From Pseudokordiimonas caeni (GTDB taxonomy: Bacteria; Pseudomonadota; Alphaproteobacteria; Sphingomonadales; Kordiimonadaceae), in NCBI RefSeq assembly GCF_026719705.1, contig NZ_JAPPRR010000001.1:907255-971254 (forward strand): a stretch of 64,000 nucleotides of DNA, written 5' to 3'. Both the position numbers and the translations under genes were made by a program. This document shows, in pieces, positions 35,584 to 44,835 of the stretch. How positions within the stretch are numbered: position 1 is the stretch's first letter; each line of letters starts with the position of its first letter. The notes below the pieces were generated by a model. The model was given only the letters and a program-made list of their open reading frames with translations. It was not told the origin of the DNA and did not search any database.

Positions 35584-36451
35584 GATTGATCTGTATCTTC
35601 TGCGCTATTTTCTGGCGGTTGTCGAAACCGGTTCGTTCACGCGGGCGGCGGAGCGGGTTTTTGTGACACAGCCGACCCTTTCCTCGGGCATCAAGAAGCT
35701 GGAAGCCGAGCTTGGCACCACGCTTTTTGACCGCTCAAGCAAGCGGGTGTTCCTGACGGATGCGGGCATCCGCTTCCTGCCGCGCGCCAAGGCAATACTC
35801 CATGAATGCAATCTGGCGATGGAAGCCGTGCGGGCGGTGGAAGAAGTGCCGGTGCTGCGGCTTGGGCTCCTGGGCACGCTCGGCAACCGGCAAGTGGAAG
35901 CCTTCGTGAGCGGCTACCGGGAACGCGGGCCGAAAGTGACATTGGAGATTTATGATGGCACCGAGCAGGAACTGTTGAACCGGCTGGACGACCGCAGCCT
36001 TGATTACGCGATCTCGATCTGGCGGGGCGATGACGGGCACGGAGCTACCCGGCTTGGCGGTGAGCCCTATGTTTTCATTCTGCCGCGCGATCACAAACTG
36101 GCGGGCCGCGACAGCCTGTCGGCGACAGATCTGTTTGAAGAGCGCATGATCGTGCGCAGCCGCTGCGAGGTCCTCTCCGAAACCAGCCGCTATTTCACCG
36201 ACCATAATGTGCGCCCCCGGCTGGTTTATCGCACCCCCAACGATAGTAGGGCTGTGGCGATGGTGGCGGCGGGTGTCGGAGGGACTGTCGTTCCGTTCAG
36301 CCTTGCAGACGAACGGGTCGTCGCAAAACCCCTTGAAGGTTTCTCCTATCGGCGTGATCTGGCTTTGCTTAAACCGCGTTACCAGCCAACTCCTGCCATA
36401 GAACGTGTGGCGGGGGTTCTTGAACGTTGGGTTACCGACTTTTGGGGGTAG
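35582..36451 (+). CDS. LysR family transcriptional regulator, probable regulator of leucine operon
   Basis: This 289-residue regulator has the canonical LysR N-terminal HTH (YFLAVVETGSFTRAAERVFVTQPTLSSGIKKLE, split by the usual turn) and a periplasmic-binding-protein-like effector domain. No Shine-Dalgarno precedes ATG 35582, so translation may be leaderless. It diverges from liuB. In many proteobacteria the liu operon is controlled by the MerR-type LiuR, so a LysR here is a different solution if it is truly the regulator. Confidence 0.9.
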   Translation: MIDLYLLRYFLAVVETGSFTRAAERVFVTQPTLSSGIKKLEAELGTTLFDRSSKRVFLTDAGIRFLPRAKAILHECNLAMEAVRAVEEVPVLRLGLLGTLGNRQVEAFVSGYRERGPKVTLEIYDGTEQELLNRLDDRSLDYAISIWRGDDGHGATRLGGEPYVFILPRDHKLAGRDSLSATDLFEERMIVRSRCEVLSETSRYFTDHNVRPRLVYRTPNDSRAVAMVAAGVGGTVVPFSLADERVVAKPLEGFSYRRDLALLKPRYQPTPAIERVAGVLERWVTDFWG

Positions 36452-36472
36452 TCCGGTTTAGGTGAATGCCAA

Positions 36473-36494
36473 AGGATCACAGATATGTGATCCT
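36473..36494. promoter_or_regulatory. Perfect 9-bp inverted repeat before RND operon
   Basis: AGGATCACA-gata-TGTGATCCT lies 22 bases past the lysR stop and 135 bases ahead of the RND adaptor start. It is not followed by a T tract, so it is either a weak terminator for lysR or an operator for the efflux genes. The rest of the 177-base gap shows a -10-like TATAGAAT near 36561 but no clear -35. Confidence 0.5.
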
Positions 36495-36628
36495 GAAGTT
36501 ATGCCCTCTACGTATAACGGACGCATGAAACTGCTTCTGACGATCGTATATCTACGAGGCTATAGAATTAGGGACATGGGCGCTGTATGTGGCGTCCGCA
36601 TTTGATTTGATTTTTGGGGGTCGTCTGT

Positions 36629-37726
36629 ATGTCGCGCGCGAAGGTTTATCTGTCCGGTCTGTTGGTCGCCGTTGTGGCGGGCAGCGCCTGGCTTCTGCTC
36701 TCTGATCCGAAAGGAGGCGAGGGAGAAGGCCGGGGCATGTCGGCTATCACGGTTCGGGCCGTTCCGGCGGAGAAGCGCCAGTTCGCGGACATTGTGGAAG
36801 CCATCGGTACGGCACGGTCCAAGGAATCCGTGGTGCTGATGTCGCGCGTTTCGGAAACGGTCAGCAAGGTCCTGTTCGATGACGGGCAGCTCGTCAAGGA
36901 AGGCCAGCTTCTGGTAAAGCTGACGGATGACGAGGAAAAGGCTGCCATCGAGGAAGCAGGCGCCTACCTGCGCGAGGCGCAGCAGCAGTATGAACGGGTG
37001 ACCGACCTTGTGCGCCGGGGCAATGCCTCCACCGCAACGCTCGACAATGCCAAGCGGCAACTTGATGAAGCGCAGGCCCGGCTGGACGGTGCCAAGGCGC
37101 GGCTCAATGACCGCCGGATCGAGGCCCCCTTCGATGGCATTCTTGGCCTGCGGCAGGTGAGCGAAGGATCGCTCATCACCACCACGACCCCCATTACCAC
37201 GATTGACCAGATCGATGTGATGCGGGTCGATTTTTCGGTGCCGGAGCGCTTCATCGCGGCCCTCAAACCGGGCCAGAGCGTTGACGCGCGTGTCGAGGCT
37301 TATCGGGGCGAGACCTTCAGCGGCAAGGTGACCACGGTCAACAGCCGGGTTGATCCGATCTCGCGGACCATCATCGTGCGCGCCGAGCTGGACAACAAGG
37401 ACCTGCGCCTGCGCCCCGGCATGCTGATGACGGTGGAACTGACAAGCCGCACGTGGGATGGCATCGCGGTGCCGGAAGAAGCCGTGGTGCCGACAGCCGG
37501 CAAGGATTATGTCTTTGTCGTTGAAAATGGCATCTCGAACCGCAAGGAAGTGACGCTCGGCCTGCGCCGCCCCGGCTATGTCGAGATCACGAGCGGGCTC
37601 GAAGAAGGTGCCCTTGTGGTGACCGAAGGAACGCTGCGCCTTGGCAATGCCGATGTGCCGGTACGTTTGCTTGGCCAATCGACGGGCGCTGAAGCCGGCT
37701 CGAACACGGTGGAGGCCGCGCAATGA
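36629..37726 (+). CDS. RND efflux periplasmic adaptor (membrane fusion protein)
   Basis: This 365-residue protein has an N-terminal membrane anchor (VYLSGLLVAVVAGSAWLLL), a lipoyl/barrel-sandwich domain, an alpha-helical hairpin (about residues 90-150, rich in Glu/Gln/Arg) and a beta-barrel. It links the inner membrane pump to an outer membrane channel. ATG 36629 follows GGGGG; the upstream in-frame TTG at 36614 is less likely. Its stop overlaps the permease start by 4 bases (ATGA). Confidence 0.93.
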   Translation: MSRAKVYLSGLLVAVVAGSAWLLLSDPKGGEGEGRGMSAITVRAVPAEKRQFADIVEAIGTARSKESVVLMSRVSETVSKVLFDDGQLVKEGQLLVKLTDDEEKAAIEEAGAYLREAQQQYERVTDLVRRGNASTATLDNAKRQLDEAQARLDGAKARLNDRRIEAPFDGILGLRQVSEGSLITTTTPITTIDQIDVMRVDFSVPERFIAALKPGQSVDARVEAYRGETFSGKVTTVNSRVDPISRTIIVRAELDNKDLRLRPGMLMTVELTSRTWDGIAVPEEAVVPTAGKDYVFVVENGISNRKEVTLGLRRPGYVEITSGLEEGALVVTEGTLRLGNADVPVRLLGQSTGAEAGSNTVEAAQ

Positions 37727-40700
37727 TCCTCTCTGAAGTCTCGGTCAAACGGCCTGTCTTCGCCACCGTCATCAGCCTTCTGCTGATGGCATTCGGGCTT
37801 CTGTCCTTCTCCAAAATCTCTGTGCGTGAGCTGCCGGATGTGGACCCGCCGATCGTTTCGATCAGCACCGATTATCCTGGCGCCAATGCGGCGGTCATTG
37901 AAACCCGCGTCACCCAGCTTATCGAAAACGCGATTGCCGGCGTGGCCGGGATCAAGCTCATTGAATCGACGAGCCGTGACGGCCAGTCGAACATCGATAT
38001 CGAGTTCAATCTGGACCGGGATATCGATGCTGCGGCCAACGACGTGCGCGACCGGATCAGCCGCATTCTCGATAACCTACCGGAAGACACGCAGCCGCCC
38101 GAGGTCTCGAAAGCGGATTCGGACACGCGTCCGATCATGTATTTCAACCTCACCAGCCCCTCGATGGATACGCTGCAGCTCACCGATTTTGCCGAGCGCA
38201 ATATCGTCGACCGGCTGTCCGTGGTGGACGGCGTGGCGGCGATCCGGGTGACTGGGTCGAGCCGCTATGCGATCCGCATCCATCTGTCGAGGCAGGCCAT
38301 GGCGGCACGCGGTGTGACTATCGGCGACGTGGAATCGGCCCTCCGGTCTGAAAACGTTGAACTGCCGGCCGGCAAGATCGAATCCATCCACCGCGACACG
38401 ATCGTCCGTATCAACCGCGAATATACGCGCCCCGAGGAATTCAACGAGATCGTCGTGCGCCTGTCGAAAGACAATGGTCAGGGCGAATTTGTCCGGCTGG
38501 GTGACATCGCCCGCGTTGAACTTGGCAGCGAACGCGAACGTCAGGAGTTTCGCGGCAACGGCAACCCGCTCGTCGGCATTGCTGTGGTGAAGCAATCGAC
38601 CGCCAATACGGTGGCCGTGGCTGAAGGTGTCCGACAGGAGGTGGAGCGTATCCGCCAGACGCTGCCTGAAAGCATGCGGCTCTTGTCCTCCTACGACAGT
38701 TCGGTCTTTATCGAGCGCGCGATTGACGAGGTCTATTTCACGCTCACTATCGCCATGAGCCTCGTGGTGTTGGTGCTTTATCTGTTCCTTGGCAATATCC
38801 GCACGGTGATTGTGCCGGCGGTGACGGTGCCTGTGTGCATCATCGCCAGCTTCTGGGCGCTGGCGGCGACCGATGTCAGCATCAACCTCATCACGCTTCT
38901 CGGGCTCGTGCTCGCCATCGGCCTTGTGGTCGATGACGCCATCGTGGTGCTGGAGAATATCTACCGCCGGGTTGAAGAAGGTGAGCCTGGCCTGCTTGCT
39001 GCCTATAACGGGGCGAAGCAGGTGGGCTTTGCAGTGATCGCCACCACGCTCGTGCTCATTGGCGTGTTCGTGCCGATCATGTTCCTGACCGGCAACGTCG
39101 GACGCCTGTTTGGCGAGCTGGCCATCACAATGTCGGCCGCTGTCGGCTTCTCGAGTATCGTGGCGCTGACACTGACCCCAATGATGTGCTCGCTTTTCGT
39201 GCGGCGCCGTCACAAGAAGCCGAAATTCGCCCAGTTTCTCGACCGTTTCTTCGCCCGCGTCCAGGATGGATATGGCCGCACACTGCAGGCCACGCTTGGC
39301 GCCAAGCCGCTCGTGATCCTGTGCTTTGTCGGTGCTTTTGCCGTGATCGGCGGGCTCGCCCGTCAGGTGCCGAGCGAACTGGCCCCCATCGAGGATCGCA
39401 GCATGCTGTTCCTCAATATCCGGTCGCCCGAAGGCGCGAGCTTCGATTTCATGCGTGAACGCGCCCGCGAGATCGAAACGCAGGTCCTGCCTCTTGTTGA
39501 AAAGGGCGAGCTGGAACGCCTGCTTGTGCGCGTTGAATCCGATGGCGGTTTCGGCTTCATCGTGATGAAGCCATGGGAGGAGCGCCAGCGTTCCGCCGGT
39601 GAAATTGCCGAGGAACTGCGCCAGAAGCTTGAAGCCAATGTGCCGGGTGTGCGCGCCATCCCGATCCAGACATCGGGCCTGTCGTCTTCGCGCGGCGGCG
39701 GATCGGATTTCGAGCTGGTCGTTGGCGCCAACACCTACGAAGACCTTGGCCGGTATCGTGATGTACTTTTCGAGGCCATCCAGAAATATCCGGGGCTGAC
39801 GAACGCCGATATCGATTACCGCGAAGACCAGCCGCAATATGCAGTGAAGATCGACCGTACCCGTGCCGCCGACATGGGTGTATCGGTGCAGACCATCGGT
39901 TCGACGCTTGAAACCATGATGGGCGGTCGCCGCGTCACCACCTATGTGAGCGACGGTGAGGAGTATGACGTGATCCTGCAGGCCGAAGCGCAGGACCGCG
40001 AACAGCCGATGGATATGACGAACCTCTATGTGGCGACACAGGGGGGCGACCAGCTGGTGCCGCTTTCAAACCTTGTGAAGGTTGAGGAAGTCTCGGGCTC
40101 GGCAGCCCTGCGCCGCTTCAACCGCGTCCGGGCGCTGACCATCGAAGGCAACCTCGCGCCCGGCTACAGCATGGGCGAGGTGCTGGAGGATATGGTGGCG
40201 CTGGTGCGCAGCGAAATCCCCGATGCCACCTCCATCGATTACAAGGGCGCGACCCGTGAGTATGTGGAAGCTGGCTCGGACATCTATTTCACCTTCGCCA
40301 TGGCGCTTGTGGTGGTGTTCCTGATTTTGGCCGCGCAGTTCGAAAGCTTCGTCCACCCGGTTGTCATCATGTTCACCGTGCCGCTCGCGGTAATGGGCGG
40401 GCTCCTCGGGCTGTATCTCGCTGGCAGTACGCTCAATATCTACAGCCAGATCGGACTTATCATGCTCATTGGCCTTGCCGCCAAGAACGGTATCCTGATC
40501 GTGGAATTCGCAAACCAGCTAAGGGACGAGGGCCTCGAAATTCGTGATGCGCTCATCGGTGCCTCGAAACTGCGCCTGCGGCCGATCCTGATGACCAGTC
40601 TGTCGACCGCGATGGGGGCCGTGCCGCTGATGTTTGCAAGTGGGGCGGGGTCAGCCAGCCGCCAGACGATTGGCGTCGTGGTGTTCGGCGGGGTGATCGT

Positions 40701-40848
40701 CTCCACCGTCTTCACCCTCTATATCGTGCCTGTTTTCTACGACATGCTCGCCAAATATACGAAGTCACCCGGCTTCGTGGCCGAGAAGCTCAAGAAGCAG
40801 CAGCGCGAAGAAGAGGGTGGCACCCCGACGGGCGCGCCAGCTGAGTGA
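37723..40848 (+). CDS. RND family multidrug efflux permease (HAE type)
   Basis: This 1041-residue proton-driven inner-membrane pump has the RND pattern: TM1, a large periplasmic loop, TM2-TM6, a second loop and TM8-TM12. The proton-relay aspartates of TM4 are in GLVVDDAIVVLENIYRRVEEG. The periplasmic start VKRPVFATVISLLLMAFG is typical of hydrophobe/amphiphile efflux. No outer-membrane TolC-type gene or regulator is adjacent, so the channel must be encoded elsewhere. It ends 6 bases before a convergent gene. Confidence 0.95.
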   Translation: MILSEVSVKRPVFATVISLLLMAFGLLSFSKISVRELPDVDPPIVSISTDYPGANAAVIETRVTQLIENAIAGVAGIKLIESTSRDGQSNIDIEFNLDRDIDAAANDVRDRISRILDNLPEDTQPPEVSKADSDTRPIMYFNLTSPSMDTLQLTDFAERNIVDRLSVVDGVAAIRVTGSSRYAIRIHLSRQAMAARGVTIGDVESALRSENVELPAGKIESIHRDTIVRINREYTRPEEFNEIVVRLSKDNGQGEFVRLGDIARVELGSERERQEFRGNGNPLVGIAVVKQSTANTVAVAEGVRQEVERIRQTLPESMRLLSSYDSSVFIERAIDEVYFTLTIAMSLVVLVLYLFLGNIRTVIVPAVTVPVCIIASFWALAATDVSINLITLLGLVLAIGLVVDDAIVVLENIYRRVEEGEPGLLAAYNGAKQVGFAVIATTLVLIGVFVPIMFLTGNVGRLFGELAITMSAAVGFSSIVALTLTPMMCSLFVRRRHKKPKFAQFLDRFFARVQDGYGRTLQATLGAKPLVILCFVGAFAVIGGLARQVPSELAPIEDRSMLFLNIRSPEGASFDFMRERAREIETQVLPLVEKGELERLLVRVESDGGFGFIVMKPWEERQRSAGEIAEELRQKLEANVPGVRAIPIQTSGLSSSRGGGSDFELVVGANTYEDLGRYRDVLFEAIQKYPGLTNADIDYREDQPQYAVKIDRTRAADMGVSVQTIGSTLETMMGGRRVTTYVSDGEEYDVILQAEAQDREQPMDMTNLYVATQGGDQLVPLSNLVKVEEVSGSAALRRFNRVRALTIEGNLAPGYSMGEVLEDMVALVRSEIPDATSIDYKGATREYVEAGSDIYFTFAMALVVVFLILAAQFESFVHPVVIMFTVPLAVMGGLLGLYLAGSTLNIYSQIGLIMLIGLAAKNGILIVEFANQLRDEGLEIRDALIGASKLRLRPILMTSLSTAMGAVPLMFASGAGSASRQTIGVVVFGGVIVSTVFTLYIVPVFYDMLAKYTKSPGFVAEKLKKQQREEEGGTPTGAPAE

Positions 40849-40854
40849 TAGGAA

Positions 40855-42027
40855 TCAGGTTGAGGGTACAGGCTTGAAGCGTCCGATCCGGGTTTCCAAA
40901 GCCGTGATCTCCGCCGCTGAAAGCTGTGCCCTCAATTGATCGACGATAGGCTTCGCGCCTGGCATGCCGTTATTTTCTGAGAGACGTTCCCAGAAGTAGG
41001 CCTCAGCAATGTTAACCGGGATATATTTTCCGGTCCTGTAGTGATATGCCACAGCCGATTGCGCGGGAGCATTGCCAAGTCTGGCGGCCCGGTGGAAATA
41101 TTGTATCGCAAGTGCAGGATTGGCAGGAATTCCAAGCCCACGTTCGAGCATAAACCCGAGATCCATAAGTCCATCCGGATTATTCACGGCGACGAGGGCT
41201 TCATATATTTCAACCAGGGTGGCGATATGTGCTTCCGGTAGGGGATCTGCCGAGACAAGAAGCTCGTTATAGCCGTACAGGTGGCCCAGCGTTAGCAGGT
41301 TCTGACTAGCCTCAGTGGATGCCGCAGCCCCTAGCAGTTTCTTGTAGCGGCTGTCATCTTTTTCGCCCGTCAGGCCTTCCTTCTCGATAAAGGCAAGATA
41401 TCCCTCAGCGCTGTCATAGGGAAACGCGGCAAGTTCCGTGAACAGTTGATGTGCCCTCACGAAATCCTGTTTTGTGCCACGGCCGTTCAGGATGTAGCGA
41501 GCCAGAGAAAACTTCGCCGTCACGCTGCCCAGGGACGCGCCCTTTTCAAATAGCTCGACTGCTTTTTCCTGATCCTCCGCTACGCCAATACCGAACGCAT
41601 AGGCATTTGCCAGTTTTTGTATCGCCACAACGTTGTTGGCAGTCGCGCCTTTCACAAATTGATCCAGAAGATATTCGAGAAATTCTCGTTCGCCATCAGG
41701 TCTGGTCCGCATCAGTTCGAGATGCGCTTCGGCAAGGTTGGCCATCATTCGGTCGCTGCTTTTCATCTGCTCACGAAGTGCAAACTTGTATTTATGAATC
41801 TCACCGGCACGGGTGACTTCGATGATGCGTTTTCGCCTTTCATCCGAGAAATCGACCCACAATGGAGGATGCGAGGGGCGGTCGTTTGCGTCTCCCTTCG
41901 GGGCAACGTTGGTTGGCTCGCTGACTATCTGTTCGGTGTTTGCACTTGATGGCTCGGGTTCATGTAGCAGAAAATAACCGACCCCAACGAGTTGCAGAAG
42001 GATCACAAAAGCCAGAAACTTGTTCAT
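40855..42027 (-). CDS. Sel1-repeat protein with N-terminal membrane anchor
   Basis: This 390-residue protein has an N-terminal hydrophobic segment (FLAFVILLQLVGVGYFLL), a low-complexity linker and a series of Sel1-like repeats, for example AYAFGIGVAEDQEKAVELF and MLERGLGIPANPALAIQYFHRAA. It should lie in the periplasm or be anchored there. Sel1 repeats mediate protein contacts, and no enzymatic motif is seen. The DNA looks slightly richer in A/T than its neighbours, which may hint at a different origin. Confidence 0.8.
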   Translation of the reverse strand: MNKFLAFVILLQLVGVGYFLLHEPEPSSANTEQIVSEPTNVAPKGDANDRPSHPPLWVDFSDERRKRIIEVTRAGEIHKYKFALREQMKSSDRMMANLAEAHLELMRTRPDGEREFLEYLLDQFVKGATANNVVAIQKLANAYAFGIGVAEDQEKAVELFEKGASLGSVTAKFSLARYILNGRGTKQDFVRAHQLFTELAAFPYDSAEGYLAFIEKEGLTGEKDDSRYKKLLGAAASTEASQNLLTLGHLYGYNELLVSADPLPEAHIATLVEIYEALVAVNNPDGLMDLGFMLERGLGIPANPALAIQYFHRAARLGNAPAQSAVAYHYRTGKYIPVNIAEAYFWERLSENNGMPGAKPIVDQLRAQLSAAEITALETRIGRFKPVPST

Positions 42028-42118
42028 GCCGTCTTCCCTGAATGCGCGTCATGGTGCAACCATGGCGGAAATGGAAGGCGGGAACAAGGCGGATTGAAGG
42101 CCCGATCCGGGCGTCAGG

Positions 42119-42517
42119 TTACTCTGCCGCGCGGGAGACGAGGTCTTCGGGGCTGAAGAAGAGGGAAAGCTTCAGGCTTTCGCCGATGCGGGCGGCTTTT
42201 TCCTGCAGGTTGGCGGCGTCTTGCGGGGTCATCAGTTCGTTCGTTGTCTCGGCCCAGAGGGCAAGCCAGCGGTCGAACATTTCGGGGCGTATATGCGCCT
42301 TGTGCTTCATGTGCGCCGGCATCGGGCGGCCCTTGTAGCGGCCGCTTGTCAACATCACCGACGACCAGAAAGCGGACAATTGCTCCAGATGATGGGGCCA
42401 GTCGGAGATCGCGTTATTGAAAATCCAGCCGATCATGTCGTCGGCGCGGACGCGGGTGTAGAAGGCGTCCACGAGCCGGTCAAGGCCTTCGTCATTGAGG
42501 GGCAGGGGCGGTGTCAT
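42119..42517 (-). CDS. Group III truncated hemoglobin
   Basis: This 132-residue globin has the truncated 2-on-2 fold of group III (trHbP). WSSVMLTSGRYKGRPMPAH is a group signature and the proximal heme ligand is His72 or His75. Such proteins bind O2 and react with NO or peroxide. An NsrR-like palindrome 19 bases upstream of the start suggests induction by nitric oxide, favouring a role in NO detoxification. The RBS is weak. Confidence 0.9.
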   Translation of the reverse strand: MTPPLPLNDEGLDRLVDAFYTRVRADDMIGWIFNNAISDWPHHLEQLSAFWSSVMLTSGRYKGRPMPAHMKHKAHIRPEMFDRWLALWAETTNELMTPQDAANLQEKAARIGESLKLSLFFSPEDLVSRAAE

Positions 42518-42535
42518 CGCTGTCTCGCTTTAAGC

Positions 42536-42550
42536 TGTATTTAAAATACA
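42536..42550. promoter_or_regulatory. NsrR-like operator upstream of truncated hemoglobin
   Basis: TGTATTT-A-AAATACA is a perfect palindrome. Read on the minus strand as AGATGTATTTTAAATACAG it matches the known NsrR pattern (ATGTATTT with AAATACAT arms). It lies 19 bases before the globin start, where it would cover the promoter. No nsrR gene is present in the window. Confidence 0.6.
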
Positions 42551-42601
42551 TCTATTATGGCGAGCCCGACGACGCAAGCAGAATGCAGCAGGTGCGGCAA
42601 T

Positions 42602-42632
42602 CCGCCCCGTCACGTTCGGGTGAGCGGGGCGG
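42602..42632 (-). terminator. Hairpin between ilvA and truncated hemoglobin
   Basis: CCGCCCCGTCAC pairs with GTGA-g-CGGGGCGG around a 6-base loop, giving a 12-bp stem with one bulge just past the ilvA stop. No U tract follows on the minus strand, so it may be a Rho-assisted or processing hairpin. Confidence 0.45.
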
Positions 42633-42640
42633 GTGTCCGG

Positions 42641-43861
42641 TTATACGGTTTTGGCGGCGCTTACCGAGAAGCCGACGGCTTCCAAGGCCTCGACAAGCCG
42701 GTCCGCGTGGGCGCGGTCCTTGGTTTCGACCACCAGCTCCATCTCGGTCATTTTCAGCGAAACGGCGCCGAATTCGCGCTGATGCTTCACCTCGATGACG
42801 TTGGCGCCAAGCCGGGCGACGACTTCCGTGACGCGGGCGAGGTTGCCCGGCTGGTCCATCATCTCGATCCGGAGGCGGGTCAGGCGGCCGTCGCGCGCCA
42901 TGCCGCGCATGATGGCGGAGGCCAGAAGGCGGCTGTCGATATTGCCGCCCGTGAGCACGATGCCGACCTTGCGGCCGTGGAAATATTCCTTGTAGTGCAT
43001 CAGCGCGGCGAGCCCGATGGCACCGGCGCCTTCCACCACCACCTTCTCGACTTCCATCATCAACAGGATAGCTGCTTCGATACGGCTTTCGGGTACGATC
43101 AGGATGTCATCGACGAGCGCCTTGACGACCTCGCGGGTTTTCTCGCCCGGCTTTTTCACGGCGATGCCTTCGGCCACGGTAACGGACGAACCCTTGAGGT
43201 CGGTGCCGTCGACAACCGCTTTCATCGAGGGGAAGGCTTCGGTCTGCACGCCCACCACCCTGATGCCCGGCTTGATGGCCTTGGCGATGGTGGCGATGCC
43301 CGAGATGAGCCCGCCGCCGCCGATCGGCACGATCAGGGTATCGAGCTCCGGGCAGTCCTCGAGCATCTCGAGGCCAACCGTACCCTGGCCTGCCATCACC
43401 ATCGGGTCGTCGAAGGGATGGACGAAGGTCAGGCCTTCCTTCTCGGCAAGGTCATAGGCGGCCTGTGTTGCTTCCTCGAACGTCTTGCCGGCAAGCACGA
43501 CGCGGGCGCCAAGCTCTTCGGTGCGCTTCACCTTGTTGAAGGGGGTGCCTTCAGGCATCACGATGGTCGCCGGGATGCCAAGGCGGCCGGCATGGAAGCT
43601 GACGCCCTGCGCATGGTTGCCGGCGGACGCGGCAATCACGCCGTTCGTATCCTTCGGCAATGACAAGAGCTTGTTCAGCGCGCCGCGCTCCTTGTAGGCA
43701 GCAGTGAACTGGAAAATCTCGAACTTCAGCCAGACGTCGGCGCCCGTGATGGCGCTGAGCGTGCGGGAGTGATGCATCGGTGTGTGCGGGATGGCGCCTT
43801 TGATGGCCATGGCCGCGCAGCGCACATCTTCAGCATTGATGGGCAGTTTTGCATCGGTCAT
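42641..43861 (-). CDS. ilvA: Threonine ammonia-lyase with ACT domain
   Basis: This 406-residue PLP enzyme deaminates threonine to 2-oxobutanoate. The Schiff-base lysine lies in FTAAYKERGA, the phosphate loop is GGGGLISG and ASAGNHAQGV is intact. A single C-terminal ACT domain (MMDQPGNLARVTEVVARLG) indicates allosteric control. ATG 43861 has AGGAGG at ideal spacing, better than an upstream ATG at 43879. It lies downstream of the hydrolase/ligase genes on the same strand, possibly by read-through. Confidence 0.93.
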   Translation of the reverse strand: MTDAKLPINAEDVRCAAMAIKGAIPHTPMHHSRTLSAITGADVWLKFEIFQFTAAYKERGALNKLLSLPKDTNGVIAASAGNHAQGVSFHAGRLGIPATIVMPEGTPFNKVKRTEELGARVVLAGKTFEEATQAAYDLAEKEGLTFVHPFDDPMVMAGQGTVGLEMLEDCPELDTLIVPIGGGGLISGIATIAKAIKPGIRVVGVQTEAFPSMKAVVDGTDLKGSSVTVAEGIAVKKPGEKTREVVKALVDDILIVPESRIEAAILLMMEVEKVVVEGAGAIGLAALMHYKEYFHGRKVGIVLTGGNIDSRLLASAIMRGMARDGRLTRLRIEMMDQPGNLARVTEVVARLGANVIEVKHQREFGAVSLKMTEMELVVETKDRAHADRLVEALEAVGFSVSAAKTV

Positions 43862-43968
43862 GGGGGCCTCCTCGGTCATTGTTCACAGGCGCGAGGCGGA
43901 CAGGCCTGCGCCGGACTGCTGCTTTGCCACAGTCCGGCCCCGCCTGTCCATGGCTGAAATGAAAGGGT

Positions 43969-44835
43969 TTACGTGCCTTTGGCGATCACCGCGTCGATGG
44001 CGGCGAGGCATTCGGGCTCATTCAGGATCGGCGTGTGGCCGACATTCGGGATGGTGACGGCGACCATGCCCTCGTGGCGGCGCCCCATCTCTTCCATCGT
44101 CTCGGCCGACAGGAGATCGGAAAGCCCGCCGCGCAACACGGCAAGCGGCGTGCCCTTCAGGCTTTCAAACGCGGGCCAGATATCGGTCGGGGCGGCCTCC
44201 GACGTCGCATTCTTAAAGGGAAGGGCGATGTTCGGGTCATAATCAAGGATCGGATGGCCGTCCTTTTCGACGAAGATCTTGCGGGTGAAGCTGTCCCACT
44301 CGGCGTCCGTGAAATCGGGATACACGTCCGCCGCCATGGCCTTCACACGTTGGGTGGCTTCGGTCCAATCCTTCTCCGGGGTGATCTTGCCGACATAACC
44401 CTTGATGCGCTCGATGCCTGTCTGCTCGATCACCGGGCCGATGTCGTTGAGCGTCGCGGATTTGAAGAAGCCGGGCTTCATCGAGGAGATGATCATCGTC
44501 ATCAGCCCGCCGAGCGAGGTGCCGACGGCATGTACGCGGGTGGCGCCTGCATCCGCCAGCAGCGTGAACATGTCGCCAATATAGGTGCCGGGATGGTAGT
44601 TCGCCGGGTTTGGGTCCCAGGCCGAAAGGCCGCGCCCGCGTTGCTCGGCAACCAGCACCCGGTAGCGCCCCTTCAGGTGATCGGCCACCTCGGTGAAGTC
44701 GCGCGCGTTGCGGGTCAGGCCCGGCATGCAAAGGACCGTCTCAACACCGTCCCCGGTGCCGGCCGCATCATAATCGCGGTAATGCAGGCGCAGGCCATCG
44801 CTGCTGGTGTAATAGCGGTCCTTGTAATCAGCCAT
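43969..44835 (-). CDS. Alpha/beta hydrolase
   Basis: This 288-residue alpha/beta-fold hydrolase has its nucleophile elbow GTSLGG (Ser107), an oxyanion region CMPGLTRNARDF and a C-terminal histidine in NVGHTPI (His267). No signal peptide is visible. ATG 44835 lies inside the end of the acyl-CoA ligase gene (8-base overlap) behind AAGGA, so translation is coupled. The substrate is unknown; with a ligase and a TonB receptor upstream it may open an ester or lactone. Confidence 0.88.
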   Translation of the reverse strand: MADYKDRYYTSSDGLRLHYRDYDAAGTGDGVETVLCMPGLTRNARDFTEVADHLKGRYRVLVAEQRGRGLSAWDPNPANYHPGTYIGDMFTLLADAGATRVHAVGTSLGGLMTMIISSMKPGFFKSATLNDIGPVIEQTGIERIKGYVGKITPEKDWTEATQRVKAMAADVYPDFTDAEWDSFTRKIFVEKDGHPILDYDPNIALPFKNATSEAAPTDIWPAFESLKGTPLAVLRGGLSDLLSAETMEEMGRRHEGMVAVTIPNVGHTPILNEPECLAAIDAVIAKGT

